64,000 nt of DNA, taken from contig CAVTIA010000014.1 of NCBI GenBank assembly GCA_963734635.1, positions 1,173,737 through 1,237,736 on the forward strand. The letters are read 5' to 3'. The DNA is from DATCJA01 sp963734635. Its GTDB lineage: Bacteria > Acidobacteriota > Vicinamibacteria > Vicinamibacterales > UBA2999. This document shows, in pieces, positions 19,840 through 30,437 of this stretch. Each line of letters starts with the position of its first letter. Positions within the stretch are counted from its first letter, which is position 1. The notes under the pieces were generated by a model, which did no database searches, was not told where the DNA came from, and saw nothing but the letters and a program-made list of their open reading frames with translations. Made by a program: the position numbers and the translations under genes.

Positions 19840-20821
19840 ATGGTGCGACGGTGCGGCGTGAGTAATCGTTTCGTGTCACGGTGGATGACCTTTGTAGTTA
19901 CGGCAATAGTCCTGTGGTGGCTCGTCCCGGCTGTCGTGATCGGTCAGGGGTTTGCCCAACCAGGTCGACCGAAAGGTGCCGGGGCAAAGACGTGGCTCGC
20001 GGAACGCGCGAAGCTGCCGCCTTTCACTCCACCGCGTCTGCCCGACGGGCGTCCCGATCTGCAGGGACGCTGGGGCGGGAGCTCGAGTGGCGACGATCTG
20101 GAGGAGACCGAGATGGTCGATGCGACCACTCCAGCCTGGGAGAGCTGGATCTCGAATCCTGCGGACGGAAAGATCCCGTATCAGCCGTGGGCGCTGGCCG
20201 TGCGAAAACAGCATCGCGCGGGGTTGGCTCGTGGCGTCGAGGGCGAAAGCGGCGAACGCCTGTATGTCGATCCGCAGACGTTCTGCATCAAGAGTGTCCC
20301 GCGCTACGCGCAGCGGGGTTATGAGCTCGTACAAACGCGGGGATACGTGGTGATGATGCTGAATTGGGGGCACTATCACCGGCGAATTCCGCTCGACAAC
20401 CTCTCCCGCCGCCGGGGCGGCTGCGAAATTGTGGATGGGGATTCCCCGAGGTCGATGGGAAGGCGACACCCTCGTCATCGAATCGACCAACTTCAACGGC
20501 AAGATGTGGCTCGACAGCGTCGGGAACTTCGTCAGCGAGAACGTCCGCGTAATCGAGCGTCTCAGGCTCGTCGAGGCCAACACGATGGACTATGAGGTCA
20601 CCATCGACGACCCGACGGTGTTCACGCAGCCGTGGACTCTCAGTTACCGGCTGCGGCGCGCCGGGACGGGCGGTGGTGGTGGCGGCGGAGCGCCCGCCAA
20701 CGATCCCTATGCGGTTGAGTCGTGGGAGCACGCGTGCCACGAGGGCAACGGCAATCACGTGGTCGGAACCCGGGAGCTGGGCTTCAAGTGGTACCCCGGC
20801 GTGAAGTCCCCGCGGCCCTGA
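19840..20821 (+). pseudogene. Paralogous DLQG-family secreted protein, one frameshift
   Basis: Paralogue of the preceding gene: a hydrophobic leader (FVVTAIVLWWLVPAVVIGQ), GRPDLQGRWGG, then a frame change at about 20395-20403, after which it continues KLWMGIPRGRWEGDTLVIEST...MWLDSVGNFVSENVRVIERL to the stop at 20821. The match to the neighbour (WWMGDSRGRWEGNTLVVDT) shows both halves belong together, so one base has been lost or gained in a C-rich stretch. A Gly-rich run lies near the C-terminus. Function unknown; it may be a real pseudogene or a sequence error. Confidence 0.7.
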
Positions 20822-20833
20822 CGGACGCTGCTG

Positions 20834-23071
20834 GTGAGACGGCTATTTCGGCTTGCGCTCGTTGCCGGTCTGCTTTGCGCCGGCGCTGCATCCGTCGCCG
20901 CGGCACAGGACGCGCCGCACGTTCCCGAGCTGACGGTCGGCCGTCTGGCGGCGGCCGACGGCCCGGTGATCGACGGCCGCGTGGACGAGGCGAGCTGGTC
21001 GAGCGCTGAGCCGTTCAGCGCGTTCGTCCAGCAGGAGCCCGACGAAGGGCAGCCAGCCACCGAGCGGACCGAAGTTCGCTTCATTCTCAATCAACAAAAC
21101 CTGTATATCGGCATCGTCAACTTCGACTCCGAACCCGACCGGATAGTCGTCAGCCAGAGCCGCCGCGACGCCGAACTCACCGAGACCGACTCGATTCAGA
21201 TCCTCCTCGACACGTTCGACGACGGGCAGAACGCCTTCGTATTCGGCACGAATCCGTTTGGAATCCAGTACGACGGCCAGGTAACAGGAGACGGTCAGGG
21301 CGGCCAGGGTAGTTTCCGCGGAGGATTCAATCTCGACTGGGACGCCGACTGGACCGTCCGTGCGCAGACGACGGAGCGCGGCTGGGAGGCTGAATTCGCC
21401 ATCCCTCTCAAGACACTGCGTTACAACCCTGGCGACGAGCGGACCTGGGGCGTCAACGTCCTTCGCAACATCCGGCGGAAGAACGAGCAGGTTTTTCTGT
21501 CGCCCGTGCCGCGGGGCTATAACCTGCATCGCGTATCGGTGGCCGGCAAGCTCGAGGGCCTGGACCTGCCGGCACGCCGGGACTTGAAGCTGGTCCCATA
21601 TGTCGTCGGCTCGGTGAACGACGAGAAGACGTTGCGAACCGATACGGTCGATCGGACCGCCGACGTCGGTCTCGACGTCAAATGGGGTGTCCGCGCCGAC
21701 CTGACGCTGGACGTGACGGTGCACACCGACTTTGCTCAGGTCGAGGCCGACGAGCAGCAGGTGAACCTGACACGGTTCCCGCTGTTCTTTCCTGAAAAGC
21801 GTCCGTTCTTTCTGGAGAACGCGCAGCTCTTCCAGTTCGGTCAGTCCCAGGCGATCGATCTGTTCTTCTCGAGGCGGATCGGTCTGTCGAATACCGGCCA
21901 GCCGATCGACATCGTTGCGGGCGGACGCCTGAGCGGCAAGCTCGGTGGCTATAACGTCGGCCTGCTGAACATGCAGACCAATGATGCGTTCAACGATCGG
22001 ACGGGGCAGGCGGTCGCTCCCGGCAACAATTTCACCGCCATGCGACTCCAGCGGGAAGTGGGCCGGTCGAACTTCGGGGCGATGTTCGTGAACCGACAGG
22101 GCGTCGGGCGGCTGGCGGAGGCGGACGACTACAACCGCGCCTATGGACTCGATCTCGCGTGGCAGGCGACAACCAACGGCAAGTTGTTCGCCTTCATGGC
22201 CCGCACTGATTCACCACAGCAGAAAGGTGGATCGGACTACGCAGGCCGCATGTTTTACGCGTATGCCAATCAGTTGTGGGGCGGCAGGCTTGGCTACGCG
22301 CAGGTCGGTGATCAGTTCAACCCGGAAGTCGGCTTCCTGCAGCGGCGCGGCTACCGGCAGGTCGAGGGTCAGTACAACCTCAGTTATCAGCCGAAGCAGT
22401 GGCCGTGGATACGCCGCATCCAGCCGCACTTCAATTACCGGGCGTACACGGATCTGGACAATAGATTCGACAGCTCGTGGACACACCTGCACTTCATCGA
22501 CATCGTTCACCGGTCAGGGGCCCGTTTCGGGTACCGCGTCGACATGCAGCAGGATCGGCCCACGGAGCCGTTTGCCGTCTACCAGGACGTCATCGGGCGG
22601 AGCGTGGTGATTCCGGCCGGCGAATACACGTGGACCCAGGGCGTCTTCGAAGGCCACACGGATCTCAGCGCTCCGATAAGCGCATCGGTGCAGCAGTTTG
22701 TCGGCTCGTACTACGATGGCGATTACCTCGGATGGCGGCTGACGATCGGGCTGCGCGCTGGCGCGCGGCTGCTGTCAGAAATCGGCTGGAACCGGGATGA
22801 CGTGAAACTGCCGGTCGGCAGCTTCAAGAACGATCTCGTCCCTGTGAAAGTGACCTATGCGTTTACGAGCCTGGCCAACCTGCAGGGGCTCATTCAGTAC
22901 AACCGGCAGACGTCGAGCATCTCCTCCAACATTCGCCTGGCGCTGCTCAATCGGAGCAGCACCGGCTTCTTCCTCGTCTACAACGATCGCCGCGACACGT
23001 CGCCACTCACGCCGGACGAACTGCTGGGCCGCTCGTTCATCGTGAAGTACACGCGGCTGTTCGACTATTGA
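20834..23071 (+). CDS. CBM9-like / DUF5916 outer-membrane-associated protein
   Basis: A 745-residue protein from GTG 20834 with a signal peptide ending SVAAAQDAP. Residues about 35-210 look like the carbohydrate-binding family 9 (DOMON-like) sandwich (IDGRVDEASW, FILNQQNLYIGI, TDSIQILLDTFDDGQNAFVFGTN). The remainder (FPLFFPEKRPFFLENAQLF onward) is the DUF5916 region, rich in alternating strands and predicted as a barrel. Such proteins often stand near TonB-dependent transport and degradative genes. The last strand ends KYTRLFDY. It is fully open, unlike the paralogous receptors. Confidence 0.85.
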   Translation: MRRLFRLALVAGLLCAGAASVAAAQDAPHVPELTVGRLAAADGPVIDGRVDEASWSSAEPFSAFVQQEPDEGQPATERTEVRFILNQQNLYIGIVNFDSEPDRIVVSQSRRDAELTETDSIQILLDTFDDGQNAFVFGTNPFGIQYDGQVTGDGQGGQGSFRGGFNLDWDADWTVRAQTTERGWEAEFAIPLKTLRYNPGDERTWGVNVLRNIRRKNEQVFLSPVPRGYNLHRVSVAGKLEGLDLPARRDLKLVPYVVGSVNDEKTLRTDTVDRTADVGLDVKWGVRADLTLDVTVHTDFAQVEADEQQVNLTRFPLFFPEKRPFFLENAQLFQFGQSQAIDLFFSRRIGLSNTGQPIDIVAGGRLSGKLGGYNVGLLNMQTNDAFNDRTGQAVAPGNNFTAMRLQREVGRSNFGAMFVNRQGVGRLAEADDYNRAYGLDLAWQATTNGKLFAFMARTDSPQQKGGSDYAGRMFYAYANQLWGGRLGYAQVGDQFNPEVGFLQRRGYRQVEGQYNLSYQPKQWPWIRRIQPHFNYRAYTDLDNRFDSSWTHLHFIDIVHRSGARFGYRVDMQQDRPTEPFAVYQDVIGRSVVIPAGEYTWTQGVFEGHTDLSAPISASVQQFVGSYYDGDYLGWRLTIGLRAGARLLSEIGWNRDDVKLPVGSFKNDLVPVKVTYAFTSLANLQGLIQYNRQTSSISSNIRLALLNRSSTGFFLVYNDRRDTSPLTPDELLGRSFIVKYTRLFDY

Positions 23072-23078
23072 CGGGCCG

Positions 23079-23150
23079 GTCGCGCAGGCTGAAGCCTGCG
23101 CGCTACAGGGACCGAGAACCCGTAGCGCGCACGCTTTAGCGTGCGCGAAC
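23079..23150. repeat. Pair of REP-like palindromes between convergent genes
   Basis: Two palindromes, 23079-23106 (GCAGGCTGAAGCCTGC core) and 23122-23150 (CACGCTTTAGCGTG core), fill the 80 bp between two convergent genes. Each can form a strong hairpin and may act as a terminator or mRNA 3'-end stabiliser. Confidence 0.75.
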
Positions 23151-23151
23151 C

Positions 23152-24180
23152 TTAATTTGACCCGCGCGCCGGTCCCAGATCGATTACGTCGTGCAGCGAC
23201 GTGTGGACTTCCATCTTCGGATCCTGTCCGGCTCCCGCTGCGGCGGTCGTGATCATGCCGCTCACGAGATGGAATCGGTTGCCGAGGACGGCTCCGGCGA
23301 CGCCGTGCCGCGGCATCGGCATAGGCGGCAGCTTGTTCCACGTGTTGCTCGCAGGCTCGTACACCTCGACCGCGCGGAATGCACCGGCCACCTCCGGCGT
23401 TGAGACCTCGCCGCCGGCGACATAGATTCTGCCGTTGTATGTGGCCCAGCCGCCGCCGCTGCGAGCAGTGGGCATCTTCGCTTTGAGTCCCGACCACATG
23501 TTCGTCGCGGGGTCGTATTCCTCGACGATGTCGGTATTGGTCGACACTGTGATGAAGGCGTGAGCGGTGCGGCCGCCGATGACGTAGATCTTGCCGTTCA
23601 CGGCGCCGCCAAACGCGTGATTGCGGCCGAGCGCCATCGGCGCACGGCTCTGCCATGTATTCGTGGCCGGATCGTACATGTCGGTGGTGGTCAGAACGCG
23701 TGCCGGGCCACCGCCGTTGATGGCCGTTTCTTTCGAGCCTTCAACCGTGGTTGCGCCCCCGATGAGGTACATCTTTCCGCCCACCTCGGCGACAACGGCT
23801 GAACCGCGTTTCATCGGCATCGGCGCCAGCGCTTTCCACGAATCGGCGACCGGGTCGTACTCCCAGGCGTTGTCGACCGGCTCCCATCCGCCGCCGGAGC
23901 TTGGGAACACGAATCCGCCGAATAGGTAGATCTTGCCCTGATATTCGACCATCGCCTGGTGGTGGACCGGCCGCGCCATCGGCTTCTTCTTGGTCCACCG
24001 ATCGGCGGCTGGGTCGTACTCGAAGACGCCGCCGCGGGCCTTGCCGCCGCCGAATCCGCCGAGGACATACATCTTGCCGCCGGCCGCCACTCCGTACAGC
24101 TCCTCATCGGGCTCAGGAAACGGCGCCAGCCTGGTCCACCGCGCTTGTGTGAAGGCGGTCGACGGCAAGGAGCACGACAA
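23152..24180 (-). CDS. Kelch-repeat beta-propeller protein
   Basis: About six Kelch repeats (KMYVLGGFGGG, KIYLFGGFVF, KMYLIGGATT, KIYVIGGRTA, RIYVAGGEVS, and a divergent last blade), each followed by an EYDPA..W segment, giving a complete propeller. The listed start (TTG 24180) lacks a signal peptide. An ATG at 24229, preceded by GGGAGG, opens a perfect signal peptide (SSVLRWTLAMLATGFFVVLL) in a frame shifted by one base, so the true gene probably starts there with a one-base indel near 24146. Likely periplasmic or secreted; no enzymatic residues seen. Confidence 0.8.
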   Translation of the reverse strand: MSCSLPSTAFTQARWTRLAPFPEPDEELYGVAAGGKMYVLGGFGGGKARGGVFEYDPAADRWTKKKPMARPVHHQAMVEYQGKIYLFGGFVFPSSGGGWEPVDNAWEYDPVADSWKALAPMPMKRGSAVVAEVGGKMYLIGGATTVEGSKETAINGGGPARVLTTTDMYDPATNTWQSRAPMALGRNHAFGGAVNGKIYVIGGRTAHAFITVSTNTDIVEEYDPATNMWSGLKAKMPTARSGGGWATYNGRIYVAGGEVSTPEVAGAFRAVEVYEPASNTWNKLPPMPMPRHGVAGAVLGNRFHLVSGMITTAAAGAGQDPKMEVHTSLHDVIDLGPARGSN

Positions 24181-24240
24181 AGAATCCGGTGGCGAGCATC
24201 GCCAACGTCCAACGAAGTACTGACGACATGCGTTCCTCCC

Positions 24241-24296
24241 TGGCCCGGCTGAAGCCGGACACTACTCCCTGGTCCGGCTAAAGCCGGACACTACGT
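24241..24296. repeat. Two tandem palindromes, GTCCGGCTT-AAGCCGGAC type
   Basis: Two near-identical 28-29 bp palindromic units with the core CCGGCT(G/A)AAGCCGG, a different subfamily from the GCAGGCTT palindromes, between the Kelch gene and receptor 3. Confidence 0.75.
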
Positions 24297-24373
24297 ACGA
24301 AGTGACCAGCTCGGCGGGTCTGCTTGGCACTGGCTTGCCGCGCCTCGCGAGACCCGCCCCACTCGTGTGCATT

Positions 24374-27287
24374 TCAGAAAGCGAAGCGTACGACCAGCTC
24401 GGCCTGCTGCCGATTCAACGCCTGCTGAATGCGTCCGAACGCGTTCGACAAGGCGTTGGTCGACCAGGTCGGCTGGAGATTGTCGTGGCCCAGGAGGTTG
24501 AAGACCTGTGCCATGAGCTCCAGCGACTGCCGACCGCGAATCTGGAACGACTTGCTGGCTCGCACGTCGAGCGATCGCGTATTCGTTCGTATCGATTTGC
24601 GATGCCGGCAGTGCGGCGAAGCCGCGCGATATGCGCCATGCGTTGACCAGCGCCATCATGCTCTCGTTGTCGCCCCGGTTGAACGCCGATCGGGTCGTTC
24701 CCGGGACGTAGTCGGTGATGTTGGCGTCCGCGTTCAGGTCCACTCCCGCGGTCGCGCTGAACGGCATCGTCGACCGGTACGAGAAGACGCCGCTCAACGT
24801 GATATCCGCGGGCAGCAGCACCGATCCGCTCGCCGCAATCGCGTGCCGCCGGTCGCTCGACGACGGTCCTTCGTCGAGCTGCGCCAGCTCCGCCTGCGTC
24901 ACCGTAAACGTCGTGGCGCCTCCTGGGAGGTTGCCGTACGAATCGGCGAGCGTATACGAGAACCCGTACATGTAGCGTTGATCGAACCGCTTCTCGAGAC
25001 GCACCAGCAGCGCTTTGTAGTCCACCTCGCCGATCGACTGTATCTGGTTGATCCGCTGGAACTGAGTTCTCGCCGCGCGGAGCTGTCGGGACGTCGCCAA
25101 CCCGACGGTTGATGTCGACCGCTGTCGGGACCTTGGTCATTCTGGTATAGACGCCGTCGACGTGGATTGCTACCGATGGCCAGAGTTCCTGCGACATCCC
25201 GACCTGTAGGCATGCGACTCGAGGTTCTCGAGATCGTTGGCGAGAATCGTGATGTTCTGGGGCGCCGTGGAGACGAACCTGAGCGGATCCAGACCGCCGT
25301 AAGGGTCCGGATACGGCGGATTCGCAATCGAGACGCTGGCTTGCTGCAGGCTGTTGACCTCCTGGCCGGCGATCTGGATGTTGTTCGGGTTGTAGTAGAT
25401 CCCGTACCCGGCTCGAACCACCGACCGTCCGTCGTTCAGGTCCCACGCGAGGCCCGCCCGCGGACCCCAGTTGTTCTTGTCGCCGCGGCTGTCGAGATCG
25501 ACGAACGGAAGCTCCAGGTTGGTGCCAGTGGTCGGGAAGTCCTTCGGATTATTGAAATCCAGAGTTTCATTCTAGACGCGGATCTGACGGTCGTACCTGA
25601 GACCGAGCGTCAGCGTCAGGTTCGACACAGGTCGCCATTCGTCCTGTCCGTACACGCTCCACATCGCATTCGGCGAGTAGCGCGGGAGCTTCAAGAGATG
25701 AGCCGTAAATTGCTGCACGGAGCCGGCTGCCGGGACAAAGGCCGCGAGGTTGGTCGGGTCGAACGGTTGATCGGCGCGGAACGTCCAGGTGCCGATGGCG
25801 GCCGGTTGTCCCCTTCGAACGAGAGGCTCTGGAAGTCGCCGCCCGCCTTCCACGTATGCCGGCCGAGCGAGATCGTCAGATCGTCCCTGATTTCACGCGA
25901 CCGGTGCGTCGTGTAGAAGTTGGCGTTGCTCCCCCATGAGAGGCTCGGGAAGTTGTACACCTGGGTCAGCGGTGCAGTCCTGGCCGCGGAATCGTCGTAC
26001 AACTTCTCCTGCGGCGACACTCCGGGCGGGTGCTGACGGAAGTGATAGTTCGTCCACTGGCCGCGGACCTCGTTCAGGACGCGCGAGGAGATGACCCACG
26101 TATGCGCCGGCAGCAGTGAATAGCGCTTCTGCTGGATGCCGCTGTCGGAAAATGTCGGCGTTTCGGCCGCCGCACAATTCGCAACTGAAGTCGGAGTTCT
26201 GCCACGCGTAGCGGGCGAACAGCGTCTGTGCCTGGTTGATCTGCATGTCGCCCCGCCCGAAGACCATTGCGTTGTATTCAGGCTCCTCGAAGGTGCCTTC
26301 GAGCTTCCCGTACAGATCCGGCCTTCCCGTGTTCACGGTAAAGAACTTGGTTTCTCTGGTCCCTTCCGCCGCGGCAAAGAAATGGAGCCGGTCCTGGACA
26401 ATTGGACCGCCCAGCGCCATCCCGAGCTGATGGCGCCGGTAGTCCGGCTTGGGAGCGCCCGACTCTTTCTCAAACCTCGTCATGGCGTTGAGGCTCTTGT
26501 CCCGGAAGTACTCGAACACCTCGCCGGTGAACAGGTTCGTGCCGCTCTTGGTGGCAAACGACACCACACCACCCGCCGTCCACCCGTACTCGGCCGGCGA
26601 TTGGCTCACAAAAACCTTGAACTCGCGGATGGCCGCCTGCGGAAAGTCCTGGCGCGGCTCGCCCGTGTTGCCTTCCTTGTTCCACACGCCATCAACCAGG
26701 AGTGCGCTGCCCATGGTGAAGGCGCCCGCTCCGATGTTGGCGTTGGCCTTGCGGGGTCGAACGGCGTCGGCGTTGGTGCCCGGCATGAGTAATGCGAGCG
26801 ACATTGGCTGGCGCGACGGCAGCGGCAGCATCTGCATCTGTTCCTGCGTGATCACGCCCGCGACCTCGGTCATTGTCGTGTTGACCACCGGCGCCTGCGC
26901 GGTGACAGTCACTGACTCCTGAACACCCTGAACCTGCATCGTCAGGTTTCGGAGGGCCTCGGTGCCGACCGCCACCGTTACATCCGTGACCTCCACCGTT
27001 CCGAAGCCCTGCAACTCGGCCCGGATCGAGTAAGGACCCGGCGGAAGTCCGCCGGCCCGATAGAGACCGTCGGTCTCGGTGACCAGGGTTCTCGTGAGCC
27101 CCGTTTCGGTGTTGCGAAGGGTCAGAGTCACTCCGGGCAGTACCGCGCCCTGCGCATCGCTGACGATGCCGCTGATGACGCCGTTAGTCGTCTGAGCTGT
27201 CGCCGGCGTTGGTACGCCGAGCGCCAACGCGAGTAGCGTGATGGCGAGCCAGTTCTCCAAACCCCCTGAGAACAACCGCTGTCGCAT
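24374..27287 (-). pseudogene. TonB-dependent receptor 3, Oar-like, frameshifted with in-frame TAG
   Basis: Third receptor of the family. From 27287 downward: signal peptide ending PTPATAQTTN, carboxypeptidase-regulatory domain (GIVSDAQGAVLPGVTLTL), plug (ITQEQMQMLPLPSRQP; IREFKVFVSQSPAEYG; VSFATKSGTN) and barrel, ending QQAELVVRFAF at 24374. The first 1,100 bases are open. Frame changes follow near 26150, 26030, 25800, 25200, 25080 and 24570. TAG at 25572-25574 interrupts a frame that continues with good barrel sequence (NETLDFNNPKDF ... RAGYGIYYNPNNIQ). It is more distant from receptors 1 and 2 than those are from each other. Confidence 0.85.
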
Positions 27288-27300
27288 GATTCCTCCCGTC

Positions 27301-27330
27301 GTAGAGCGCAGGCTTAAGCCTGCGCGCTAC
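27301..27330. repeat. Single REP-like palindrome
   Basis: GTAGAGCGCAGGC and GCCTGCGCGCTAC flank a TTAA centre; the element is followed by TTTT. It lies just upstream of the start of receptor 3. Confidence 0.8.
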
Positions 27331-27411
27331 TTTTCGCACCCGTGTCTCGTAGTAAGTGAGAGACAGTAAAACGCCTGAAAGCGGTGCCAGTATAGATCCA
27401 ATCCACAGAGG

Positions 27412-30328
27412 TCAAGGCAGGTCGCTAGACGCAGGCGCAGCCTCGCTCGTGAGTCGCGGATCGATGCCAAACGTCTCTTTCATCCACATCCAGAAAGGAG
27501 GCAGAGGGGTATTCGCCATCGATTCCGGGCTGACGCCGCGGTTGCGGAGCGACTGTAACCAGGGTTCGCGAATGAGTGACTGGGCGCGACCGCACTCCCG
27601 GGCCATGCACAAGGCATACATGTGAAGCGCGAACGCGTTGTCGCCCGTTGACGCCGCTTGCGGCGCCGACACCCGTTCCGTCACGGTCTCGGCGCGGCTG
27701 AAGGCCTCGGCTGCCGCGGCATATCGCCGCTCCGAGAGCAGGCGAATCCCCAGGTGGAATTGCAGGAATGGATCTGCGAGCTCCTCCGGGGTTGCGGCGT
27801 CGAGGACTTGCTGGATGTCGGCATTGCTTCCGAGGCGCCACTGGACCGCCGTCGAAAGCGACGAGGCAGTCAGTAGCCGATGGACCTCGTGAATGGCACT
27901 CGGACGCTGCAGCAGATTGCCGTACATATGCGAGTTGATAGCGTCCTGTCCCTCGAAAAACGGTAGCGACGCTGTTCGCGTTGTCGCTGGCCAGAGGCGC
28001 GCGATCAAGGCGCTCTTCTCGAAGCGTGCCCGTGCTGCGCTCGAGTCGGTGACGCTGAGGAGTAGAGTTTGCTGCGCGTCCGGCGATGAAAATGGGGCTT
28101 CGATCAGCTTCGGTCTGTCGTCGGTCAGAGCGGCCGCGCCGCCGATCAGGCTCCGCAGATAATCCGCGTCGCCGATGAACAGCGCACCCAGCTGTTCGGG
28201 GTGCTCGAGACCAAGCCTCCGCATTTCAGCCGCCACACGCGGCTCCCGCCACTGGCGTGCGAAGTCCTGTTCAGAAACCGCACCGGCCGCGTCGCGTGTG
28301 CCGACCATCATGAGGTGCGTACCGGACCCGTTCCACAACGAACAGTCTGCGAACACGTCGCAGAACGCGCCAAGAATGGCCGCCGCGCTCACGTCCGAGA
28401 GGTCGCTGAGCGGCAGCCAATAGGTCACCATCCCACCCTCGGCGAGCCGTTCTCGCATGAGCGTGAAGTACTCACGCGAGTAGAGATGCTCCACGCCGGC
28501 AATGCCTGGCGGCGGAGGTTCTCCGGTAATCAGATCGAATCGTTGCTCGGTCGTCTGCAGAAGATACCGGCCGTCCTCGATGTGCACGCGCACCCGCGGG
28601 TCGCGGAGAGGATGCTCTGCCGGGTCCGGATAGACGACGGTGTTCAGCTCGAGGATGTCGCGCGACAGATCGACGACGTCGATCGTCTCGAGACTGCTCG
28701 AATCGACCATTGCCTTCGCCGTGTTGCCCACTCCGTAGCCAATCAGCAGCGCATGTTTCAGGTTCGGATGCACGGCCATCGGCCAGTACACGTACAGCTT
28801 CATGTAGCGGCGCGCGCCGTAGCTCGTTGCTGACATCGAGAAGGCGTTGGTCAGCATCGCGTACGACTGGGGCCGTCCGAGCATCTGCCGCTCGACGTAT
28901 ACGACCGTTTCGGTCAGTCCTTCACGGACGGCGACCGTGCGTGCGCTTCCATCACCTGGAAACCAGCGGGCCACGGCTGCCGGGACCAGGTGCGTCTGCA
29001 TCGACCCGAAAGGAAAGATCGTCAGGCAGAGGACCAGGGCAGCGGCGCCGGAATAGGCTGTTTGTCGCGATTGCGCGGTCCGGAGCATCAAGAGCAGCCC
29101 GGTGGCGCCATAGAGGAGGGCGATCAGCAAGAGTGAACGTTCGACGCCAAACACCGGCAGAAGTAGCAGTCCCGCCGCGAGTGCTCCGATTGCCGCCCCG
29201 GTCGTGTTGGCGAGCGTCAAGGGTGCCGGTTGTGGTGGTTTCGGCACCGAGCGCGGTCTGCAGTGCCGCGCCACTCATCGTGAAGAACATCCCGGAACAG
29301 AAGGAAACAGGAAGAATGAGCGGTGCGCCCAGCGCCAGTATCGCGGCTGTATCCGCCACGAGAGCGGGAGAGGCGCCGATCAGCGACGGAAACAGCCGAT
29401 ACGAAACGATCACCGCGACGCCAGAAACGAACGCGACGAGCGCCGCGAATCGGTAGGCGGCTGGCGAAATGCGAAGCCACCAGCCAGCCAGCAGTCCTCC
29501 GAGTGCGATGCCGGTGAGTACGAGCGCCAGGATCAGCGCAAGCGCCACAGAGTGCCCTTTGACGAACAGCAGAAGGAACCGGAACCACACCACCTCGAGC
29601 GCGAGCAGACAGAACCCCGAGAGGAACGCGGCTGTCAGCCAGGGACGTGGTGCCACGTCCACGCTTGTCGGCCGATGTCGCCGACCTTTCGTTGCCGGTG
29701 CCGGACCGTCGTTGGACACAGGGACCCGAGCGATCGCCGCCGCCATGGCAGCGGCGCCAAGGTTCAATGCCGCCGCAAGGAGCGCCGTGCCGTGTACGCC
29801 GAGCGTGCCGATGAGATATATCTCGCACGCAGCCACGCCGACGACCGCGCCCGCCGTGTTCCATCCGTAGAGCTGGCCAAGCGCTGGTCCAAACGCCGAA
29901 CCCCGAACCGCGAGCGCTTTCGTGAGGAGTGGCAGTGTGATGCCCATTGCCGTGGATGGAACCAGGAGCAGCAGGAACGCCAGGCCCAGGCGCACTGGGT
30001 TCAACAGCCATGCGTGATCCAGCAGCGGTCGCAGCCATGGCGCAAGCATCGCCCCGAGTCCTGGAAGCAGGAACACGAGGCCGACGCCCGTCACCGCAAT
30101 CGCTGTCTCTGCGACTGCGTAGGCTCTTACTGGATTCGGTGTGCGGACGCCATAGCGCGCGGCCAGCGCGTTGCCCAGTGCGAGTCCGCCCATGAAACCC
30201 GCCAGAACGAGGCTCGACGCCCAGACGCTGTTTCCGAGCGCGAGGCCCGCCTGTCGGAACCACAGCATCTCGAAGATGAGCGCCGCAGCTCCGGAGATGA
30301 AAAACAGTGTGTAGAGCAGGCTCGCCAT
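27412..30328 (-). pseudogene. Fused MFS-like / spermidine-synthase-like membrane protein, one frameshift
   Basis: Two long minus-strand frames abut at about 29215-29225 and together make one protein of about 970 residues. The N-terminal half (from ATG 30328, MASLLYTLFF) has a dozen hydrophobic helices (FISGAAALIFEMLWFRQAG; GITLPLLTKAL), the typical membrane part of the 'fused MFS/spermidine synthase' family. The C-terminal half has a class I methyltransferase-like core (HALLIGYGVGNTAKAM, IDVVDLSRDILEL, DPRVRVHIEDGRYLL), then a helical repeat tail. The join restores GTLTLANTTGAAIGAL if one base is removed. Polyamine synthase activity is not assured because the family is large and mostly uncharacterised. 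Confidence 0.8.
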
Positions 30329-30437
30329 AAGGCTCTGCGAGGATATCAGGGCGGAGTGCCTGAAAGTACGGAGTGTCGGCCGGACCAGTCCTGGCCGTGC
30401 CCTGCCGAATCGCATCAACAAGCCGGGGCCATTCCAG

